This document shows, in pieces, positions 57,219 to 64,000 of a stretch of 64,000 bases of DNA (within the stretch, counting starts at the first letter, position 1; each line of letters opens with the position of its first letter). Both the position numbers and the translations under genes were made by a program. This stretch comes from Pollenia angustigena (lineage: Eukaryota > Arthropoda > Insecta > Diptera > Polleniidae): assembly GCA_930367215.1 (NCBI GenBank), contig OV884059.1, positions 239,071,803 to 239,135,802 of the forward strand. The letters are read 5' to 3'. A model generated the notes under the pieces. The model was not told the origin of the DNA. It ran no database searches and worked only from the letters and a program-made list of their open reading frames with translations.

Positions 57219-59143
57219 TTGCCTTTATTAAAGTTGGTACTGATACAAAGAAGCTTCTTAACTAAAACTTCAACAAATGACTTTTATTATCAAAACTTAA
57301 TAGTTTTTAATCCTGCAGAGAAGTTTAATTTTCATCATGTTGATGATAGAGATGTAATAATGGCCTTCCATGCAATCAAGTCTAACTCAATTGGTTTGGA
57401 TGGTGTAGATCCCAAATGTATAAGGATAATTCTGCCATGGATAGTTCCCTTAACTCACTTATTTAATATTTTTTTCATGACCAGCACTTTTGCAATAACA
57501 TGGAAACATGCCAAAATTATTCCAGTCCCTAAAAAGGGACATGATTACCGCCCTATTGCTATTCTACCATTCTACCTTACTTTTCCAAGGTCTTCGAACA
57601 CTTAATGCATAAACGAATATACATGTATGTGAATGTCAACAATTTGTTAACGGATCGTCAATCAGGTTTTAGAACACGATGAAGCTGTATTACAGCTTTG
57701 GTTGATATAGTAGAAGAAGTAAGGAGTAACTTAGATGATGGCAAATTAGCGTTATTGGTACTTCTAGACCATTCAAAGGCGTTTGACACCGTCCATCATT
57801 CTACCCTTTGTATGAAACTTTTGAATCAATTTGGCTTCTCTTCATTTGCAGCTAAATTGATTCAATCTTACCTTTCAGACCGAAGCCAGTCAGTTGTTAA
57901 TAATGGACTTACTTCGCGCTCTCTACCCGTCCCCAGAGGTGTCCCACAGGGGTCAATTCTCGGTCCACTATTATATAGTCTATATGCTAACGATCTACCG
58001 AAACAACTTCGTTTTTGTAATATACAGATGTATGCTGATGATGTTCAGTTATACCTTAGCAGTATCAAGGAATTAATCGTCACCAAGTTAAATGAATTGA
58101 ATTCTGACTTGAACAATATCTTTGTGTGGACTTCTGCAAATGGTTTGAAAATAAATCCAAACAAGTCAATTTTCTTGGCAATTTCTAGAAATAACACAAG
58201 AATGGAAAATGAATTTAATGTTTCAATTGGACAATCGAGAATTGAACTTGCAAATACCGCAAGAAATTTAGGTGTAATTTTCAACAAAACTTTAACTTGG
58301 TCTGACCATATTAATCAGGTATGTGGTAAAATATACGGTATGTTACGTAATTTGTGGCCCACCCAACATTTCACCCCAATAAATATAAGAACTTTGTTAG
58401 CAAAAACTTATCTTCTGCCTACTCTATTATACGGCTCTGAAATCTTTGCTGGATGTTCCTCTGTAGATAAGAGGAAGCTCAACACCACTTATAATAACAT
58501 TATTCGGTATGTTTTCGGTTTAAAAAGATTTGACAGAGTTTCGGAATTCTCTAGTAGATTTATGGATTTATCTTTTAATAACCAAATAAAAATGAAATGT
58601 CTAATGTTTCTACACAAAATCATAATTACAAAAGAACCAGATTACCTTTTTAATCGAATACGATTCGCCAGATCTCGTAGAGGAACATATATTATTCAAT
58701 TACGGCATCAAAGCCATGCATCTGAATGCCAATTTTTTGTTTTTAGCATACGTCTCTGGAATCAACTCCCAAGTCATATCCAAAACACAAACAACGCAAT
58801 AAATTTTAAGAAAATGCTTATTAATTTCCTAACGTAATTTTAAATCAATGTTTTTTTTTCATTTCAATTAGTTAAATATATTTGTGTTAATTTTTACTAC
58901 ACACATATACTTTTATTATTATTATTTTTTTTTTTTTTTTTCAACATAAATTGATCTTTGTTTTTTATGTATTTTTTCTGTTTTCTAAAAATTAATGTAT
59001 TTTTTCCCCCCAAAAATTTTGTAAAACTTTTGACATTTTATATTATTTTTTAACATGTCTGATTCTACTACTGTAATTTATAAGATATACTTATCTTGTT
59101 GTATTAGAAAATCGATATTAAATAAATAAATAAATAAAACTGA
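57219..59143 (+). pseudogene. 5'-truncated non-LTR retrotransposon (jockey/CR1-like) with reverse transcriptase
   Basis: The first frame (57219-57605) holds the reverse transcriptase start (IKSNSIGLDGVDPKCIR, WKHAKIIPVPKKG, DYRPIAIL). A frameshift near 57590 and an in-frame stop near 57680 (TGA after FRTR) separate it from a 379-codon frame (57698-58837) with DHSKAFDTVHH, GVPQGSILGPLLYSLYAND and the catalytic YADDVQLYL, then LGVIFNKTLTWSDHI and the C-terminal region to TAA. The endonuclease and ORF1 are absent. A TAAA-repeat ends the 3' UTR near 59120-59143. The main frame is well kept, so the copy is fairly young. Confidence 0.87.
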
Positions 59144-59595
59144 GGATATCTGCAAACTACAATATTTGACATAAGCTACTTTTCCATTTCGGCACAGAAA
59201 TAATCAAAAAACCTGGGACTCGCTGTCATTATCGTCGTCAAAACCCTTATCGTTTTATTTTTTTGTTTACGAATCATTGAAATTTAATATACAGGGTTGT
59301 CCTTAAAAAAACAGTACCAAAAAAAATAAAAATACAAAATTTTGAGCTTAAAGTAAAAGATTTAGAGTTGTCTCAAGGCGGCTGAAATCTTGAATATTAA
59401 ATTCAATGCGAAAAACCCCCGTTTTTTTAATTCTTGTCAAATTGTTCAAGTGTCGTAAAAGAATTTAAAAACCTTATCGATTTTTGTAAGCTGCTTATTT
59501 AGTAAAGAAAAAACCTACATGAAGGGATTTTCCTACTTTATGGCAGCGCTGGTGCAAACGCTCATATGGAAACTCAATAATATTATGTCTTCAGG

Positions 59596-59838
59596 CAATA
59601 AACAATTTTAATACAGTGCGAAACCAAAAGGCTCTTTTGGGTAAATAGTAATAAATATTTTATTAATGTAACCAAGACGAATTTAAACGCTTATTTACAG
59701 AAGCAACACTATATCGAATAAACCATTTTAATACAGTGCGAAACCAAAAGGCTCTTTTGGGTAAATAGTAATAAATATTTTATTAATGTAACCACGACGA
59801 ATTTAAAAGCTTATTTACAGAAGCAATACTATATCGAT
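59596..59838 (+). repeat. Tandem duplication, 120-bp unit, two copies
   Basis: The block from AATACAGTGCGAAACCAAAA to TACAGAAGCAA.ACTATATCG is repeated with an exact 120-bp period and about four differences, which points to a recent event. Confidence 0.88.
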
Positions 59839-60989
59839 AGAGTAGTTCATAAATTGCAAATAATGTTGTGGATTATTGCAAGGAAAGCGGAAAAGAAATA
59901 CAATTATTTAGACATATAAGTTTGCTAAAAACGCAATTAATTCAGCAAATTTTTTTTTTTGATGCTAAATTGATAAACATGTCGTTGCAGGGATACAAGC
60001 TGTACAAAATTCCAAAATTTTGTACTCAAAATCATACCATAATTTTAATTTATTTATATAATTTGTTTTTTTGGTAAATTAAAAACGTTTTAATTTAAAA
60101 GTAACTGAAATTTGAATTAGACAGATAAGAAAAAATATGTAATAACGAACATCGCTATTGTGAATGAGTGGAAAAGAGCATTCGAAGTTATGCTAAAAGG
60201 CTCATGTAGAGTAAATTAAACCTTAAATGAAGTTTTTTGAAATGCACGAATCAATTGTTAGAAAACCATCAAATTGTAAAGTTCTTAAATCATTAAAAAA
60301 ATATTTAAAGTTACCTATAAATTTAATACTTAAAATTGTCTAAAAAAAATACTACATAAATCATACAGAGCTACAATCGGGTTGCCTTGTACACCATAAG
60401 TTTAATTAATCTTATTGAATACACTAATAAAATTGTGAAATTAAAATTTAAACCGAATTTGCTTATTCATTATCCTCAATTCAACCCAAAGGAATTATAA
60501 GGTGAGCTCACATGTGCCCATATACCGTATTACTTCTCAAATCTAACACATCATTTCTTATTTATTGCACGTTATACTCGTTTAATTTCTCATACCAACG
60601 AGAAATTGTACGTTAACAAATTGGTGTTTTCCCTAGCTCGATCATACAGTCCACTTTACTTCCACACTCCACCAACTAAAAACACCAAATTTATTCACAA
60701 GCTTTAATTTTCCATCAAGTTTTGAGGAATATCTAGTAGATCAAACAATAAATTTTAGTTAAGCTTAAACATTTTTGATTTTATTTTTTTTCTGCTCTGC
60801 AGAATTATTAACCAACATTTTATTTTGTGTACTTTTAGGATTTGACTTGAACTTTTTTTTATTTTTGCTGGTCTCTTAAGCATTTAATCTTGTTTTATCT
60901 TTTTTAATGTTGACGGACAGCATGAGCTCACTGTGTGAATGTAAAGTGCTTTTCCCATATTTTTCAGGGTCTTCTGTTTCAATGTATAG
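59839..60989. other. No feature recognised
   Basis: AT-rich with short reading frames only; nothing that I can name. Confidence 0.45.
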
Positions 60990-61190
60990 GATGTAGACTT
61001 TAAATTTAAGGGGGCTGAGGCCCGTGGGCCCCCTTAATCCAAAAAACGGCCCCGCCCACTTAGTGTTATTTGTAGGTATTTGAATTAAAGGAAATTTTAC
61101 AAGAAAAAAACATTTAGAGTGGGCGGGACTTTTGGAGCCCTCTGGGGCAAAAAAAAGTGCCCCCTCCAGTTATATCTATATTACCGTACT
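60990..61190. repeat. Imperfect inverted repeat with GCCCCGCCCACT / AGTGGGCGGGAC arms
   Basis: AACGGCCCCGCCCACTTAGTG and GAGTGGGCGGGACTTTTGGAG face each other over about 80 bp, with GGGGGC and GCCCCC blocks outside them. It stands out as GC-rich in AT-rich DNA and may be a foldback MITE, but ends are not clear. Confidence 0.5.
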
Positions 61191-61726
61191 TAAATTAAAG
61201 GTAATTTGCTCACAATTGTAAATATTTTGATTTAATTTTGTTTATTTTTTAATGTTTTTTGGACTATTTTTTCAAAAAAATGTTCTTTCTATTTGTTTGC
61301 GAAAGTGACTTGTTAGTTTAGGCGCAAACGATTTGTTTGTATTGCGCCAGTTCCATGTACATTCATTTCCCCCAATCGCCTCAAAAGTAGTAAGCTGGTA
61401 AAATACCGAACAAAGAATACAAAGGAGTTATTCGGCAAAGTCATCACCAAACGCTTGCACCTAATCACAGTTTGCTTACGCAAAATTGAGGTAGTAGAAA
61501 CCCATATTACACATATGTGTAGGTACACATTAGCTCGCAAAAAACACAAAAAATTCATTGTGTATTTAAAAATATTTGCACATTATTTAAATGTATGATG
61601 CTTTAGTTACAAAATAATAACAAAATCTTCATATATTTGGCGTAATATAAGCAAAATAATGATAATTACATATCTTGTCTTGCACGCGTCCACACAAATA
61701 CTAAAATAAACCTCGAAAAAAACTAA

Positions 61727-62384
61727 CACTCAGTTTAGATGAGGGCTTTTACGACGTCGCTTTGTCGACGTCTCTTTTGGTTTGTTGGTGAGCGGTGTAG
61801 AAAAGAAAGAGGGGTTAACAAAATGTCTCGTTTTGTATTTTGCATGTCGTTTTTTACATTTCTCTTTTAACATTTTCTGTTTACGTTTTATTCTTTTTCT
61901 TACTTTGAAGTGTGTGGTTGAAAATACAGTGAGACCTCGATTATCGATAATAGACGGGATCGGCAGAATTCTTGATTATTTATTTTTTTTGGTGTGCTTC
62001 TTATTTTATGTAAATATATAACGTTTTATTATGTAAACATGAGGAAAAAAGTAAATTTGGCAGAACATGCTTCCACACCGTTAAGATATTCTCTTTTTTC
62101 GTTTATTTAAATTTCTTTTGATTGTTCAAAATTTAACGAAAAAAAGATAATTTGTTTATAATTTCGGATAATAGAGGCAATTTAAATCAGTGCAAAAAAA
62201 TGTTTGTTTTCCATTTTATTGAAGCTGCCGGTTAATCGAATGACGGGTAATCAAGGCCATACTGTAAATAAAAAAAAGACATGCAACCAAAAATCATCGT
62301 ATGAACGCAAAGAGATTTTGGAAGTTGCTTTAAAAGGGAATCAAGATAAAACGACGTCGTAAAAGCCCTCATGTGAATTGAGTG
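61727..62384. mobile_element. Harbinger-like MITE with GACGTCG-containing ends
   Basis: Ends CACTCA then ATGAGGGCTTTTACGACGTC are inverted, and TAA is repeated at 61724-61726 and 62385-62387. A pogo-type MITE is nested at 61927-62264. No transposase is seen. Confidence 0.78.
61927..62264. mobile_element. pogo/Tigger-type MITE nested in the Harbinger-like MITE
   Basis: CAGTGAGACCTCGATTATCG at the left and the inverse CAGTATGGCCTTGATTACCC at the right, with TA on both sides, are pogo-like termini. The 338-bp element is a different subfamily from the one at 4189-4627. Confidence 0.8.
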
Positions 62385-62387
62385 TAA

Positions 62388-64000
62388 AAGGCAACGATTA
62401 AGAGTAACACATAACATGTAGAGACTAAAAGAAGTAATAAAAGTTAGATATTTATATATAAACTTCTCTCTTCAAAAAACGTAAAATTTACCTACACGTT
62501 TGTGTAGCCAGGGCCGGAAAGGGTTAATCCCAATTTTTATTTTTGATAACATACACTGAAATTTTTTTGTCGAGGGAAAGCTAGTCTCTATGCGCATTTC
62601 ACTGGTTGCTTAGGCCAGATCTGTCGCTGGGCTAGAGAAGTAGGCGCGAAGCACTCAATACAAGGACTATATAAATATTTGAATATCTGGAGAACGGTAA
62701 CAGTAGAGGCGCACAAAAATATTTAACGAAAACTTGTTCATCAATACACAATATCTGTAAAAAAGCGAGCTAAGCTTTCAAAGTGGGCTTGGAGAACCCC
62801 CTTATAAGGACAATAAATTTATGTTATATTAGGTCAATAAATAGTAGAATAAAAAACTGCTTTGTAAAAATCACGAGATCTGTTTTAAAAAAAAATGTAA
62901 CTTAATTTTATTTCAATGGAAGAAGCGAAGTGCTCCGAGTTAAACCACTATCTACGTGAAGCACTAACAAAAAATTTTTTCGTAAATTTACTAAAAAAAA
63001 AACAGTTGAAGTCTTCTGTTAGAATAAAATAACAATTCGATTTGAGCCAATGAAGAGAAAACGCCATTTACCCAAAACGAGCTAAATCACAATTTGCTTA
63101 AAGATTTTACCAAACTAATTTTATTTATGTCAATTGGCTAAAAGAATACAAACGAAATATTGAGTGCTAAAACAAAATACATACATGGCATAATTTCATT
63201 CACATCGCCTTTTTAATTGGATTAATTTATGCCCTGGAATTAAATGATATGATGTTCTCTTTTCTTCCTTTTGTTGGAAAACTTAAATTTGGCAGCACTG
63301 TTTTAATGACAACAGATTTGTAAGCTCTCGAATGTTTTTGGTATTGCACACATGTGGTTTCAGTGGTGCCACTCCAATCAAATTTCTTAACATAAATAAC
63401 ATTTGACGAACGAATTATTTCACGAAATGGACTAGATAACTGATTCTACTCGACGTCGCGTCTTGAAAAACGTGCCATTTAACCCCTTCCTAGGACATCG
63501 TCATGTTGAAAGTGACAAGTTCCCTTCATAAAACGTGCTTGAAGTAGAACTAGTGTTAGTTCATTTTCTCTTTGGGTACAAGTATTGTTCAGCTGCCGAT
63601 GACTTCTGGCGATGTTGACTTTCATTAAAGCGGTGATTATTGCCATCAAATTATCTATATAATTAGACAAAATGATTGAATATGAAAACATTTCCCCTAT
63701 ATTTTTTTTCAATTTAACCCTTAAGAGTATAGCTGGGCCTGACCCGTCATTTTTGACTTTTTCCAGTTTTTTTCATATAATTTTTAAATATATTAGAACA
63801 AAACTTTATGCATTCCTCAATCAATGTGTTTTTTAAAAGATAATGAGGAAAAAATTGTAAATTTAAACACCGTGGGCGTGGCAATTAAACAAATGAAAAT
63901 TTTGGCATATTATATCCACCTTGGACTAGCCAGGAACTACTCTATTATATATGTACGGTGGCAAATAAAATCCAAACGGAACGTATCGAAAAGCATACGC
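62388..64000. other. Unassigned to the window end
   Basis: A 28-nt stretch at 62594-62621 recurs inverted at 38772-38799. TTTAACCCTTAAGAG at about 63714 could be a TTAA-flanked element start whose other end lies outside the window. No gene is recognised. Confidence 0.35.

Noticed and set aside
1..64000. CRISPR arrays, bacterial operons or terminators
   Set aside because: Nothing of the kind is present; the element types and composition are those of an insect nuclear genome.

Overview
The window looks like gene-poor, repeat-dense insect nuclear DNA, most likely from a higher fly (Diptera, Brachycera). The reasons are strong AT-richness, DINE-1/INE-1-like Helentron relics with their typical central microsatellite, a copia element primed by an internal initiator-tRNA site, a jockey-clade LINE, and many MITEs with TA, TAA, TTAA or 8-bp target duplications. 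I found no convincing host gene exon. Nearly everything I can name is a transposable element or a piece of one. The species cannot be fixed from this sequence.

Layout. 0-7 kb: a Helitron-type element, a Tc1-like MITE, a 1.2-kb TA-target element, then a composite block holding a pogo-type MITE and a ribozyme-bearing retroelement. 7-15 kb: LINE scraps, small foldbacks, a GGTACC-rich element, a tRNA-like relic and a second TA-target family. 15.0-20.7 kb: a hAT-type element with a perfect 8-bp duplication that carries a nearly complete jockey-clade LINE on the minus strand. 22-27 kb: MITEs, two DINE-like relics and a second ribozyme-bearing element. 27.5-36.3 kb: a copia element with LTRs that differ at one site but with a badly broken interior. 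It is interrupted by a hAT element (itself hosting a piggyBac relic that hosts a Harbinger-like MITE) and by a TA-target element. 36-48 kb: MITEs, LINE remnants and a 1.6-kb inverted repeat. 49.4-50.3 kb: a third ribozyme-bearing element with a 14-bp target duplication. 50-64 kb: a Helitron relic, a DINE-like relic, a 5'-truncated LINE, tandem duplications and a Harbinger-like element with a nested pogo MITE.

The most interesting system is the ribozyme family. A unit of about 561 bp, present as partial tandem copies at three loci, contains a type I hammerhead ribozyme. The CUGANGA and GAA core, stem II, a two-part stem I, a palindromic minimal stem III and a GUC cleavage site can all be read directly. 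At 49.4-50.3 kb two ribozymes lie exactly 561 nt apart, so a transcript through both would release a 561-nt monomer. Two of the insertions have 13-14 bp target duplications and the three start and end at different points of the unit. That pattern fits retrotransposition of tandem or circular RNA, as in retrozymes and Penelope-like elements. No protein is encoded in the unit, so it would be non-autonomous.

A second theme is deep nesting. Target duplications let the order of insertion be read (copia, then hAT and TA element; hAT hosts piggyBac; piggyBac hosts a MITE). The near-identical copia LTRs contrast with the decayed interior.
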